The notes: generated from the sequence alone by a model not told the origin. 64,000 nt of DNA from Cydia pomonella (GCF_033807575.1 NC_084713.1:20125389-20189388); one strand, 5' to 3'. Positions 10,605 to 21,432 are shown, counted from the first letter of the stretch. Numbers and translations are program-made.

Positions 10605-13600
10605 TCATCTGTGCGTGGATATGTGAGTTTGAGGCAGGCACTCGTGTACTGAGGAACGCGGCTGCAAGTAGCCTTGCTCGTCGAGCATGGACGGGGAGTT
10701 GTGTACGGGATGTTTACGCAAAGTGTGGGGTGGCCTCGGTCGCCCACCGTATGGCTGCTCATACGTTTGGGTATCGATAGAAATGTAACTATGATGGATA
10801 TTTTCCCCGTCGGGAACCTGGCTCGTCAGCGTAGTATTAGTCAACATTGAAGTGTCGTCTTCAATGTTAATGCCGACATTGCCTACTGGGGTAGTCGGGG
10901 GAATCGCGTCGTATTTATACCAATGCTCCGGCGCCGTCGGCGACGCCGTGTATCTAGAGGGATGCCGCCTCCCGTTCGGACACACATTTTGATTGTAATT
11001 CAGTGTGTCTTTGTTCCATTGCAAGTTAGAAATATCGGGCATTACAAATCTTATTTTCTCCCAAAACTTCTTTTCACCCCACAAAAGGACGTTGCATGAC
11101 TTCAGATAATTTTGGAAGTCTAAATCTAAATTAAGTGCACTCACATCCGTCGTCAATATGAATACTACTCGGTGACGTCTGATTGACGGGTGAATAGAAG
11201 TTATAATGTGTTTGACGGCAGCTTTGAATGAAGCCTTTGACCATTCATTTTGTAAGAAGTTAAAAGATACAAAAATAAGAATTCTCTTAGCCGAATCAGC
11301 CGCGTTAGTAATTTGTTCAATTAAGTAATTTTCGGGGGCGAGTTGCAAGTCCCTGTAATGAAAGCACATTGTGTAACCCGAGTGTTCCATTTCAGGGGCT
11401 ACAACTTTTGATACAAAATCATCATCTAATAAACTATACACTGCATATCCATCGTACATAGTGTCTCTATCTAGTTCACTTTCTTGAATAGAAGCACTTT
11501 TGAATAGCCTGACGCCATATTTGGAATGGGCCCACAGGCGCACGTTTTGCCTAAAGGAGAACGCTAAGGCACCAAACAATAGAATCAGAATAACACTTAT
11601 TAAGACCACCGCCAATAAAGGTACAAAGTTCAGGTTTATGGTGCTCACTTCGTCGTACCGATAAAGTTGATTCTCAGTTGGAATCGTATTGTCCGAAACA
11701 CTTGAATCACGACAACTGTCTATCACGTCAAACACGGTTAGGTTGGACACTAGTTCATTTTCGTCGACACACAACATCTCCAACGGGTCTTGATTGTGTT
11801 TTTTGAGCCAGTTTTGAAGTGACAACACATTATCACACGTGCAAGTAAAGATGTTTCCTTGAACGTTGACATTTTCTAGCGTCGTGACAGTGGCCAACTT
11901 TTTGTCAAGGTCAAGGATCTTGTTGCCCTCCAAATGTGCCACTCTCAAAGCTGACAAGCCCTCAAAACTCTTATTCGCGACACTTGTCAAGAGGTTATTA
12001 TTCAAGTATAACTCTCTCAAATGTTTTGTTTGCGAAAACTCTCCCCCGGATAACTCAGTTAGATGGTTGTTTTCGAGATGCAGAATATTCAGAGCATGAA
12101 GTCCATTTAGAGTGTCATTATCGATTGTAGCGATGTTACTGTTGTTTAAGTATAATTTGTGCAACTTTTTCTTGCCGATGAATAAATGACTGTTCAATGA
12201 ACCGAAGTCATTACCATCTAGGTAAAGCTCTGTGGCATCCATAGGTATTTTTTCTGGGATATCAGTGTAGCCAACATTAGAGCAGTCAATCACATTGGAA
12301 CTCCAATTACTATCGTGGAAACAGGAACAGCCTTCGGGGCAAGTCATTTTGCAATCGCATGCCTCAAAGTCACAGCAAAAACAGTTCGACGAGCAATGAG
12401 TCTCATACGAGCATAAGAAGTGTGTCTCGGGAACATCCATTAGGTTAGCGTTCCCGCCATATTTGTTATTAACGACTTCGCACGTGACTGAATCTAAATC
12501 GACAAATCTCGGATACTGCCGCATATGATTCCAAAGATTTATCTTCTGAAGCCAAATCATGTGACAGTTACAAACAAATGGATTATTTCCAATGAAGAAT
12601 TTTGGCAATGATCTATGCTTTGCTACATGTGGCAGAGTGAACGCCGATAGCTCGACGGTTCTCAATTTATTTTCGGTCACGACAACTTTTTCTAAGTTTC
12701 TTTTTTGTAAAAATGTACCTGGGTGGATCGTGTGAATTTTATTGTTGTTCAAGAAAAGGATCTCAATAGAATCAGGTATTGATCTTTCATCGACGTTTTC
12801 CAAAGCATTGTAGCTTACGTCGAGCATTCTGATATTCGGTTGCGCATTATGTTCATTGTCCAGTTTCGTGATATTATTACTATGGATATCCAACCATTCA
12901 AGAGCCGCTGGCATGTAACTGTAATCAAAGTAAATAAGTTTGTTGTCGGATATGTTGAGCCAGCCGAGGGTATTCAAGTTACTAAATACACCTCGAATGT
13001 CGGTCAGTTTATTCCCATCTAATCGGATTGCTTTTAGTGTCGGGTTTGACACAAACGCATCCTGCTCAATGGTCGAAATCTTGTTTGAAGCCAGATTAAG
13101 AACTTGTAGCGAGGGCAGGGTACTAAAAGTGTCCTTAGGGACGCTTTCAATTTGGTTGTCCACGAGCCGTAATCCATAAAGTTCCTCTAATCCCTCAAAT
13201 GATGTGTTAGATATTCTCGTGATGTTATTTTTGCCGATATCTAGAGATTTCAAAAATCGTAGCCTCTTAATGCCTTCTGGTATTGTGTTGAGATTATTTC
13301 CATTCAATCCTAGATCTTGTAAATAAGTAATGTTTTCGAAACAACGCTCGTGAATCGTGTCAATGTTGTTGTTATCCATGTATAGTTGATTCAAAACAAA
13401 AAGGTTCGAAAAGATGTGCTCATTCAGTGATTTAATTCTATTGTCCGAAATCGAGAGATGATGTAGATTTTTAAGTTCGGCAAATGCGCCATTGCTGATA
13501 GTTTCAATAGCGTTGTTATCCAAATTCAAAACTTGCAAGTTATTCAAATCTTGAAATGACTTAGGGTCCAGTCTGGCAAGAGCATTGTGAGATAAATTCA

Positions 13601-14633
13601 GGATAACTAAACGTATAAGGCCGGCAAAGGTATCACGGTTCACCCAGTCATTTGTTAGGCGATTTCTTGATAAATCCAGCTTTTCAAGTTGATCCAAGCC
13701 TTCGAGTAATCCCGGGGCCAAAACTGCGAGGGAATTGTTCGCTAAAGAAATTTCCTTTATAACGCGCGACGACTGGAATAGTTCTGGAGGGACAGCAACT
13801 AACTTATTCCCGGACAAGTTCAGAATTTTTAATGAATTCAATCCGACAAAGGCTCGGTCGCCTATCTCGTTAATTAGGTTGTTATGAATATTCAACACTT
13901 CTAAAGATCTCAAGCTAGAAAGTCCGTTGTCGGGCAACCTTAAGATATTATTATGGGATATGTCGAGCATTTTAAGTCCAGTATTGCAGGATTTGCCAGG
14001 TGCGATTGGTCCCTTGCCCCAGTCGGAAAAGCCGATTTCTGATATGTCTTGTATTCTATTGTTGGTCAGATTCAAAGATTCCAAACTAAAAAGCGGACAA
14101 AAAACTTCGGAAGGGAGCATATAGATGTTATTGTCACCTAAATCTAAGGACCTCAGTTCCATTAGACCTCGGAAACTCTCCGCGTGGAATTCCATAGTCA
14201 TCGCAGGCCAATCAGTATTGTAGGAGCGTAGAGTTAAACTTGTCAAGTCACGTAGCGGAGACAAAACAGTAGCCGGAACGTAACGAATTTTGCAGTATTC
14301 AACGCGCAAGTCCTCCAATTTCCGAAGTTGCCCCAGGAAACTGCCGGTATTCATGTGTAGGGAGCTTTCGAAAAAAAGCAGATCGGTGCAAGTAAGCTTC
14401 AACTTGTTAATGTTGAACGCCTGCGCGGTCGTAATGTTTTTAAATAAGAAGTCTGCAGAGCCGATGGTTTTGATGTTACACGTGAGAAAGTTTGATTCAC
14501 TCAACTTTGCATCCGAATAGTCCCACTGACAGCCGGCGGGGGCGGGCGGCGCGGACCGTGCGCGCGCAGCCGCTACCACGACCAAACACATCCAAACTTT
14601 TAACGAACTCATTCCGCATAAGTTCCTCAACAT
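10605..14633 (-). CDS. Toll receptor, 18-wheeler/Toll-7-type (long Toll), single exon
   Basis: Type I membrane receptor of the insect long-Toll group (18w/Toll-2, Toll-6, Toll-7), expected at the cell surface in morphogenesis or immunity. Seen, numbering from the ATG at 14633: signal peptide about 1-27; about 23 leucine-rich repeats (105-660); LRRCT (Cys 688, 690 to 741); a cysteine-rich linker with CFCC and CDC motifs; LRRNT (765-784); six more LRRs (801-925); LRRCT (931-974); membrane helix 1003-1026; TIR 1060-1200; tail to 1342. TIR box 1 is YDGYAVYS, box 2 contains HYRD (1092-1095), box 3 is FWEKIRF (1190). An open frame begins six bases earlier at a GTG, but ATG at 14633 in context aaaATG is the sensible eukaryotic start. 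The frame is uninterrupted and stops at TGA. The TIR around LLWGEKKFWEKIRF best fits the 18w/Toll-7 branch by memory of the family, but the BB loop (RDLQLAPENY) lacks the usual Gly-Gly or Pro-Gly and the WxRxEF motif is WSKASF. Orthologue assignment is inferred, so no symbol is given. Confidence 0.96.
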   Translation of the reverse strand: MLRNLCGMSSLKVWMCLVVVAAARARSAPPAPAGCQWDYSDAKLSESNFLTCNIKTIGSADFLFKNITTAQAFNINKLKLTCTDLLFFESSLHMNTGSFLGQLRKLEDLRVEYCKIRYVPATVLSPLRDLTSLTLRSYNTDWPAMTMEFHAESFRGLMELRSLDLGDNNIYMLPSEVFCPLFSLESLNLTNNRIQDISEIGFSDWGKGPIAPGKSCNTGLKMLDISHNNILRLPDNGLSSLRSLEVLNIHNNLINEIGDRAFVGLNSLKILNLSGNKLVAVPPELFQSSRVIKEISLANNSLAVLAPGLLEGLDQLEKLDLSRNRLTNDWVNRDTFAGLIRLVILNLSHNALARLDPKSFQDLNNLQVLNLDNNAIETISNGAFAELKNLHHLSISDNRIKSLNEHIFSNLFVLNQLYMDNNNIDTIHERCFENITYLQDLGLNGNNLNTIPEGIKRLRFLKSLDIGKNNITRISNTSFEGLEELYGLRLVDNQIESVPKDTFSTLPSLQVLNLASNKISTIEQDAFVSNPTLKAIRLDGNKLTDIRGVFSNLNTLGWLNISDNKLIYFDYSYMPAALEWLDIHSNNITKLDNEHNAQPNIRMLDVSYNALENVDERSIPDSIEILFLNNNKIHTIHPGTFLQKRNLEKVVVTENKLRTVELSAFTLPHVAKHRSLPKFFIGNNPFVCNCHMIWLQKINLWNHMRQYPRFVDLDSVTCEVVNNKYGGNANLMDVPETHFLCSYETHCSSNCFCCDFEACDCKMTCPEGCSCFHDSNWSSNVIDCSNVGYTDIPEKIPMDATELYLDGNDFGSLNSHLFIGKKKLHKLYLNNSNIATIDNDTLNGLHALNILHLENNHLTELSGGEFSQTKHLRELYLNNNLLTSVANKSFEGLSALRVAHLEGNKILDLDKKLATVTTLENVNVQGNIFTCTCDNVLSLQNWLKKHNQDPLEMLCVDENELVSNLTVFDVIDSCRDSSVSDNTIPTENQLYRYDEVSTINLNFVPLLAVVLISVILILLFGALAFSFRQNVRLWAHSKYGVRLFKSASIQESELDRDTMYDGYAVYSLLDDDFVSKVVAPEMEHSGYTMCFHYRDLQLAPENYLIEQITNAADSAKRILIFVSFNFLQNEWSKASFKAAVKHIITSIHPSIRRHRVVFILTTDVSALNLDLDFQNYLKSCNVLLWGEKKFWEKIRFVMPDISNLQWNKDTLNYNQNVCPNGRRHPSRYTASPTAPEHWYKYDAIPPTTPVGNVGINIEDDTSMLTNTTLTSQVPDGENIHHSYISIDTQTYEQPYGGRPRPPHTLRKHPVHNSPSMLDEQGYLQPRSSVHECLPQTHISTHR

Positions 14634-14744
14634 TTTCACTTTAAAATACAGTACATTTGTCTGTTATTAACCACTAACTTAGTCCGATAAACTTTTTCTC
14701 ACTTCAAGTCCAATTTGTTAAAAGTTCCTTTTATTTACACTTTG

Positions 14745-14751
14745 TTTTATA
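14745..14751 (-). promoter_or_regulatory. Possible TATA box of the Toll gene
   Basis: TATAAAA on the minus strand, about 112 bp upstream of the Toll ATG. No clear initiator is visible about 30 bp downstream, and a 5' untranslated exon further upstream cannot be excluded. The DNA just upstream (about 14810-15060) is richer in GC and CpG than its surroundings and holds a run of ten G at 14881-14890, which would suit a promoter region. Assignment is an inference from position and motif only. Confidence 0.3.
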
Positions 14752-14799
14752 GCGCGTGTAAACACAGAGTGCGTGATCGCGGTAAAACTTTTGACGCAG

Positions 14800-16872
14800 C
14801 CATGCTCCCCTGCGGTCGGGCGGTAACTGACCTACGAAGTTTGAACGAAAGCCGCATGGGTGTCGGGAGGGTGGGGGCGCGGGGGGGGGGCTACGACAAC
14901 GGGTGGGACCGCACTGCATCGGCTTACAACAGATGGCACGCGTGTTTAAACTCTCAAAAATATTAGTTGGGCATTCATTGTAGAAGATGTGGTGCGTGAT
15001 TGGTTTCACCTCCTCGGGTTTCATCTCAAAGGAGGTCGCAGTGTGTCGCTCGAAACAGTAGCCAGCGGCTTCTCACAAGAAACACCGTCCACTGTAAACA
15101 ATATGCGTTTGAACATTACTTATTCAATGTCAAATAAATAAAAATATAAGATCTTATCTGAAAAATGTAGGTAACATATATCTTAATTTTTTTCTATGAT
15201 TAATTTTGTTCAGTGATACTTAAAATCGGTAGCTTGTAATTATATGTATAGGTACCTACAACTTAGAAATTATAAAACTACAGCAACAGGTAATAATTTT
15301 CATTATTATGTAATTAGTGGCACGTAGACCGTGCGACGTGACCCATATTGAGGATTTATTTGATGATTTTAATATTTATACAATTCCTAAAATTTTAATC
15401 CCATCGCCTTTATCCAAAGATTTACTCCCATTGTGCGTTAATGCAAAATTTTGACAAGTAGGCGGACATTTTTCTTTATGCAAAATGCAATGATTGACAT
15501 TTTTAAATGTTACAAGGAAAGAAACCGAGACATGATTGTGCACAAAATGCACAATCCCGTTTGAACAGCTGCAGATGATAAAAGTCGAAGAAAATAATGA
15601 CATGAAGTAACAAAATACTTAATTTAAAATAACAATTCATATATAAATACAAATTGATTCGGAATAAGGGATAAAATTAACTGCTTATTTGGGTATTCGT
15701 TTTTCTATATTTAAGTAGTGATTGGTGGTTTGGTTGCTTTTCATTTCTCAAAACTGAAATTACCAAAATTGTTTAGCGATACTTCAGGATAGTACAGCAC
15801 GTATATGATTATGTTTATGACATCAAAATTTAATTTGTCATAGTCAATGTTCAATTTATTAAAATAATGTGTTTTACTTGGGGGACCAATCAATACAATT
15901 ACTATATTTTTTCGTTAACTCTTATGACATTGGCTTCAATGGTTTAAATATATCGAATACCTATTGCGAAGGGATCACAATTTTTAACTCAGAATATAGG
16001 AGTGGCACGTACTGTTAAGAGGGTTCCCAAGTAAACAACCGTACTAAAAAGCGCAGTGGAATTTATTCCCATCCCAAACATAGCTAACTACCTCAAAATA
16101 GTTCTCACAAAAATAAACTAAATCCAAAATGCGTAGTTAGACACAAAAACACGTTCATTCAAGCAAAGGGCTATGGTGCGTCACCTCTCATCGTCTCAGG
16201 AAAAGAAAGTAGTTATATTATACGAGATTTATTTGATTTTACGACTTTTTAGAGTTAAGGGTTATCTTAGTCTAATCGCGGGCCATCGGATGATTCGACA
16301 CGAGCGTTTCAAATTGCGTTTACCGTGGGAGACACTCTGGGTCCCTAACTCTTCCTCAGTGATAAAATTACGAAATTGATACAAGAAAAATAAATAAAGC
16401 TAATAGAACGCCGGATAATCGTTACATCAGAATTTCTTTATTAAAACTAATCAATTTAAATAAATATGTTACAACTTAGTTTTTATCAAGTTATAATAGA
16501 TTCATAGATAATTATAGATTAGGTATGTGTTTAGCTTCTTGAATCTAGAATAAACAAAGATATCGCAATAAACTCATTTGAATAGGTAAGGCTTAGTTTT
16601 TTGTCTGGGGTGGAGAACCCGAGTGCTTTTGTTCAAGATTGTATTCTAATAACAACTAAAAGTTATGTTGATACTAGTCAAAGTTTGGATAATAAATATA
16701 ATGATGAACAAAAATAATTGGCTACTTGACAGGTTTTTGTAAATAATGTCAATCGATCTTGATTTTCCTGGGGAAGACTTAGTCATTTAAGCAATACAAA
16801 AGTCCGAAATAAGAGCTAAAGTCTGACGCTCGTACTGGACGGTTGAAACGCCTCTAACAAAATTAAGTATAT
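14800..16872. other. Upstream flank of the Toll gene
   Basis: The first 250 bp are GC-richer with a ten-G run (14881-14890). The rest is AT-rich. A 75-codon ATG frame at 15376-15603 (-) has a hydrophobic start and five cysteines, but I know no similar protein. GATTGTGCAC and its mirror form a short palindrome at about 15533-15555. Enhancers for the Toll gene could lie here, but nothing proves it. Confidence 0.3.
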
Positions 16873-16894
16873 TGTAATGTGACGTCACATTACA
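16873..16894. promoter_or_regulatory. 22-bp perfect palindrome centred on a CRE site
   Basis: The half-site GTAATGTGAC is mirrored exactly about a TGACGTCA core, and one further base pair matches on each side. TGACGTCA is the consensus for CREB/ATF-type bZIP dimers. It lies about 2.2 kb upstream of the Toll ATG. The palindrome is seen; regulation of the Toll gene is speculation. Confidence 0.35.
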
Positions 16895-17684
16895 TTTAGG
16901 ACACTAAATGTATGGAAGATAAAAAAAATATGTATTTTGACCCTGAAATATTGCATTTATGTAAGTATATAGTTGTAATATAATTTATTTTTCGATAAAA
17001 TGTAAGGAATCGAATGGTAAATACTATTTTCATTTTTATTTTTGAAAGTTAAAAAAATTTGTGTGGATGTCCTTTTAAATTCCACTTTTTCATAATGGCT
17101 CATTTTCTATAAATGTAGCTAAATTTTGTTATAATATTCAATATGTGTACTTACCCAATTGTGATTGAAATGTTTCGTTTTGTTCCTTTTGTTAGATCAA
17201 AGAAGTCACCAAATACAAACTAATAAGAAACGATCCCCAATCGTTTGAGGTGAATCATTCCGAGAAAAGAGGTCTTTTATAGCAAGGTCACTAGAATATT
17301 GATATTCTCCGTCAATATTGAATGTCAATATATCGCATAGGTACGAGACGTCCCAATATTTACCGGGCAACGTCAAACACAATAATATTACCACTTATCT
17401 CGTAACAGACTCCGAAACCGTCTCAGTCAGGGATACCAGGTACCTAAGTAAAAACCTGATCAAATTTCTGGGTCTTAACAATTCTAATGATGGAATTTTG
17501 ATGATCATACAAAAAATTGTTAGGTATAGTGAAGCCTTTCACGCAGTCATCTAATAATTATAGTGTATATGTATTTGTATCAATATTTTTTATATATATT
17601 TATGTTTTATGATTGCATTGTGTTCGTACAGGTACCTAATTGTATCATATATCGGTTTTTGCACCGCCTACAACTTATCTGCTT
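16895..17684. other. Intergenic DNA without recognised features
   Basis: AT-rich. Overlapping short frames on both strands near 17206-17554 look like chance. No repeat recognised. Confidence 0.35.
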
Positions 17685-17775
17685 TACCTAAAGGTTGACT
17701 GGTAGAGAATGCCTTATGGCATTAAGTTCGCCTTTTGTAGACTATGTTTTCTTATATACAATAAAGATAGAAAAA
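17685..17775 (+). mobile_element. LINE 3' end (CR1/Zenon-like family)
   Basis: GGTTGACTGGTAGAGAATGC followed by CCTTATGGCATTAAG, a TTCGCC block and CAATAAAGATAG. The same 3' end occurs at 32105-32200 (+), and the reverse orientation is seen at 33585-33695. The family name is from memory of lepidopteran LINEs and is tentative. Confidence 0.7.
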
Positions 17776-18605
17776 TATTTATTGACAATAACAATATACA
17801 TAATGGATATATACAGATGATTACTATAACTAGCTTATATCTAAAATAGGCCCTTGAGGCATTGTACCAAGGATACAATAAAGATAAGATTAAATAAATA
17901 AATACATAAGTTTAAATCATAGGCTCGTGAATCATCACGAGATCATCAGATAATAAAGAATTATTAGGATCTAAAAGTCAAAAGTGATAGCTGCAATCTT
18001 AGTCGTAAAAGTCGACGTGTATATCGTCAGGTGACAATCAAAACTTACTTATTACAAACAAATAAAAAAAATACACATTTACATACTAGTACACACAAAC
18101 AATTACATCCTAATTTTATTATGGCTTTGTACTTGTGGTCGTAAGTGAGTTTTGGTTGACACCTGACTATATATCATTTCATTTCATTTTCATTTATCAA
18201 TTGTACAATCATGTACATACATTATTAAGGTGTTGCAATACAATTCAGTAGGATAAAACAAATATAATACCTTCCTTAATTATATTAAAAATCCAGAATT
18301 ATCTCTATAATGACCGCAGTATTGAAAAATAACCAAATCTTGGACATGTCCGATATAAAAAAAAAACATTTATTCTGGTAAAAGACCCTGCTTTTACAAT
18401 TTTTATCTGCCAAATTGCAAGACAGTTTGTGGGCAGAGGGAACTCCCTTAAATACAGATAGATGGGTTAGCTTATTGCCTAGTTAATTAATAAGTAAGTA
18501 CGGTACATATTATTATAGCTTATTGTGGTGGTAATTTAATTTTGTTTAATAGAAACGTTTTCAATTTACACTTAAACATCCTAAATGATTTACATTCCCT
18601 TATAT
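17776..18605. other. Intergenic DNA with LINE-tail scraps
   Basis: Positions 17860-17915 hold another CAATAAAGATAAG tail-like end with AAATA units. Positions 18175-18205 are TCATT-rich and may be the tail of a minus-strand LINE. No coding frame. Confidence 0.4.
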
Positions 18606-18781
18606 CAGGGGTGGCCAACTTGATTAGACCCAAGATCTTCTGTTTACTAACGAAACCCTGTGCGATCTACCAATTACCTACTTCTTGAAACCTTAAATGA
18701 AACGGGTCTACGTATTTATATTTTTTGCCTTGCCACGATCGACTGGACTAACAGTCGCGATCGACCTGTTGGCCACCCCTG
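18606..18781. mobile_element. hAT-like MITE
   Basis: Starts CAGGGGTGGCCAAC and ends GTTGGCCACCCCTG, a perfect 14-bp terminal inverted repeat of hAT form (CAGGG...CCCTG). Inner sequence includes TCGCGATCGACC. The flanking 8 bp are not an exact duplication, so the copy is old or the ends are mutated. Confidence 0.75.
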
Positions 18782-19184
18782 CATCATACGATATTTCGTT
18801 TTACAGTTTTATCGTATAATACAATTATACGATAAAATCGTGAGGTCTGGTAACCCTAAACAGTCTGAGAAGTTACATAACCAATAGCCGAGCCGTGTTG
18901 ACACTGTCCGATATCTGTGAACTGAGTTCACATGCCTTTTATGTGGAATAATGGCTGCGTTTATCAATAATATTTACGAGCTTTTAATCTACAAAAGATT
19001 GATTTTAACTGAGCACTCGGCCATGTGGCTTTTTAGAGTACAACTGTGAACATTTATGAACATTATCTCGTTGTGTTTACTAAAATAGGACTATGGTTCT
19101 ATGACCTTTTTGTGTTCCTTTTATTTATTTTATAAAGTTATTTGTAGGTTTTATTGTCCTGTAGGTATAATTGCGATATCTGGA
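18782..19184. other. Intergenic DNA without recognised features
   Basis: AT-rich. An ATTATACGATAAAA inverted pair lies near 18810-18838. Nothing else recognised. Confidence 0.3.
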
Positions 19185-19614
19185 CTAAGAAGCAAAACTG
19201 TCCCAATAGTAGCATATTAATAGAATGTGGAGAAGTTGACGTCGGTGAAGGGGCGGGGCACATAATTCATACATAACAGTACTCCTTAAAATTTTCTACA
19301 AATCGGCCTAACATATGATGTACTTACTTGGCATTTATAGTGAGGCTAAATTTCTTAATTATGTATGGTTCCCTATTTGGAGTTTTCGTAGGAGGAACTA
19401 GAAATATTAGAAAAAATTAAAATGTGTTTTTTTCGACTTTTCGATTCGAAATTACAAAATAACTGTAAATTCCAAGGACATCATATGTTATGCGGATTTG
19501 TAGAAAATTTCAAGGAGTACTGTTATGTATTAATCATGTGCCCCTCCCCTTGATCGACATCAATTTCTCCACATTCTACTAATATGCTACTGTTGGGACA
19601 GTTTTGCTCCTAAG
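19185..19614. mobile_element. MITE with about 130-bp inverted arms
   Basis: Left arm reads CTAAGAAGCAAAACTGTCCC then TAGCATATTAATAGAATGTG; the right arm is its reverse complement with a few mismatches and runs through the blocks that include CATAACAGTACTCCTT and ATCATATGTTATG. A roughly 160-bp unpaired middle has no coding frame. Superfamily not evident. Confidence 0.85.
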
Positions 19615-19648
19615 TGTATTTAAATTGTATAATACAGTCATATTTAAC

Positions 19649-19726
19649 TGACCCTTATATCTATGATACTAAGGCTATCAGTTAAATTGACCCTTATATC
19701 TATGATACTAAGGCTATCAGTTAAAT
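19649..19726. repeat. 39-bp perfect tandem duplication
   Basis: The unit beginning TGACCCTTATATCTATGATA and ending CAGTTAAAT occurs twice back to back (19649-19687 and 19688-19726). The first copy is preceded by TTTAACTGA, which is complementary to the unit's end TCAGTTAAA. Identical copies suggest a recent event. Confidence 0.9.
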
Positions 19727-19863
19727 GGTAGGTCTTAGATTCGTAAATATGTCAAAATTGATTTCTTGGCTTACACCAACTATCCTACTTCAAAAAGCGC
19801 TCATGGAAAATTTTTACACAAAAGGTAGGTCAAGTTTCTAACTAAATGCATTCGAAAGAATAA

Positions 19864-20105
19864 GGCTAGGTTCACACGGCGTTATTTTTTCCCGTATACC
19901 GTATACGGGATTTTATCGAATAACGTAGTGATAACAAAATTTGTATGGCAAATGTCAAAATCGTTCACACGGCTAGACGGCTTTTCCGCATAGACGCCGT
20001 ATGAACGATTTTGAAAGTTGCCATACAAATTTTGTTATCACTACGTTATTCGATAAAATCCCGTATACAGTATACGGGAAAAAATAACGCCGTGTTTACC
20101 TAGCC
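19864..20105. mobile_element. Harbinger-like MITE with TAA target duplication
   Basis: Long inverted arms of about 100 bp: GGCTAGGTTCACACGGCGTT at the left, AACGCCGTGTTTACCTAGCC at the right, continuing through TTTTTTCCCGTATAC and CGAATAACGTAGTGATAACA. TAA flanks both ends (19861-19863, 20106-20108), matching the 3-bp TWA duplication of PIF/Harbinger transposons. The arms also contain short internal palindromes such as GTATACGG. Confidence 0.85.
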
Positions 20106-20108
20106 TAA

Positions 20109-21428
20109 TAAGTAAACAGTAAATGTTTCAACCTTTCTTTATCTCTATTACTAAGAAAATGAAATAATCGATTGTTAACCAAGGGATGAAAGGCACTAAT
20201 TTCTGTCGAGGTACTTTGGTGCTCGAACGCAGTGGGAGCGCCAATAGGCCGAGACTGAAATTATGCCTTTCACCCGAGTTAAACACTCTAGTCTTCATTT
20301 CGAATACGAGGAAAGTAAAATGCATGTTCATTAAAAAACACGGTTAAGTATAAATTACAGTAGCACCTACCTATTTCTTAATGGTAGTTACTTTCAATTA
20401 ACAATTTAGGAAAACATATCGTTATTTATGAAATGGGGGAGTTATTTATCACAATGGAAATTGTACAACAAATCCGTTTACTTAAATCCAAAAATTTAAT
20501 TGCTTAAAAGAGAATAATAATAATAATGAATTCTTTATTTCAAGTTAAAAAACTCATACACTGTGAACATAAATAAAATACAACTTGACATATCTATTAT
20601 AATAGACTGAAGCCAAACAGAATTCCAGTAAACGGAAGCTTGAACAGTAATCGACAGAACCCAGCATGACACTTTTTAAATGAGTCAATAGAAAACTGCA
20701 GCCAAATTGAAACCAAACATGAAACTGCTCGGTATTATTGCAACCAATTCTATTAACCGTAACCAAAAGCCTTTTACGGCATATTGTTCGACCCGTTTTC
20801 CCTTTTACAAAGAAACCGTTGAAAACAATTGCTGCCCGGAGAAATTAACAATGTGTGGACATCCCGCAAAAAATCCATTCTCAATTTAGGGGTGCAATAA
20901 AACTAGGGACGGCCCGCATAGACAAAAGTGTTCTACCGCAATTATATTGCCACTATAAATTCAGTCGAACAGAAATTTTACAACCTCATTGCTTTTATGG
21001 TGTATATACGGTTGTCAACACCGCAAAATAATGAGCTCGAACTTTAAATAGGTAATTGTTTTAAAGACGGAACTTGTTTCTAAAGTTCTTTCACATTTCT
21101 CTAAATTTATTACTTCGTGCTAGTTCTGTTTAATGTTCCTCGTGTTTACCATAATTTGACGTTTATAGCTCATTAAATTAAACATGAACTGTGACAATAA
21201 AGGCATTAAAACTAAGAGACGCATTCATTTCCTTTTATGGAATTGATAAATGCAATTTTTGTGCTTGTTAAGACCACTAAAGTCTTGGTCATTTGAGTGC
21301 CTAATAAAGGAGACTACTAAATATGAGGCGAAAATAGGTATTATAAGGAATAACGGTGTCAGACTAGTTACATGGGTCAAACATATTTCAAAAAAAGGTA
21401 ACTTTGTGGAAAAAACTTCAAAAGTTCG
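20109..21428. other. Intergenic DNA, unique-looking
   Basis: No repeat recognised. The stretch 20540-20940 has less biased composition than its surroundings and resembles no transposon I know, so conserved regulatory DNA is possible. Short frames there are on both strands and unconvincing. Confidence 0.3.
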
Positions 21429-21432
21429 TTAA

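Noticed and set aside
11866..14520. Plus-strand ORFs of 60-79 codons inside the Toll gene
   Set aside because: They are shadows of the conserved leucine-rich-repeat coding sequence on the other strand.
15376..15603. 75-codon minus-strand ORF, hydrophobic N-terminus, five cysteines, possible secreted peptide
   Set aside because: No clear signal cleavage, no known relatives and no other evidence; many random frames of this size occur in the window.
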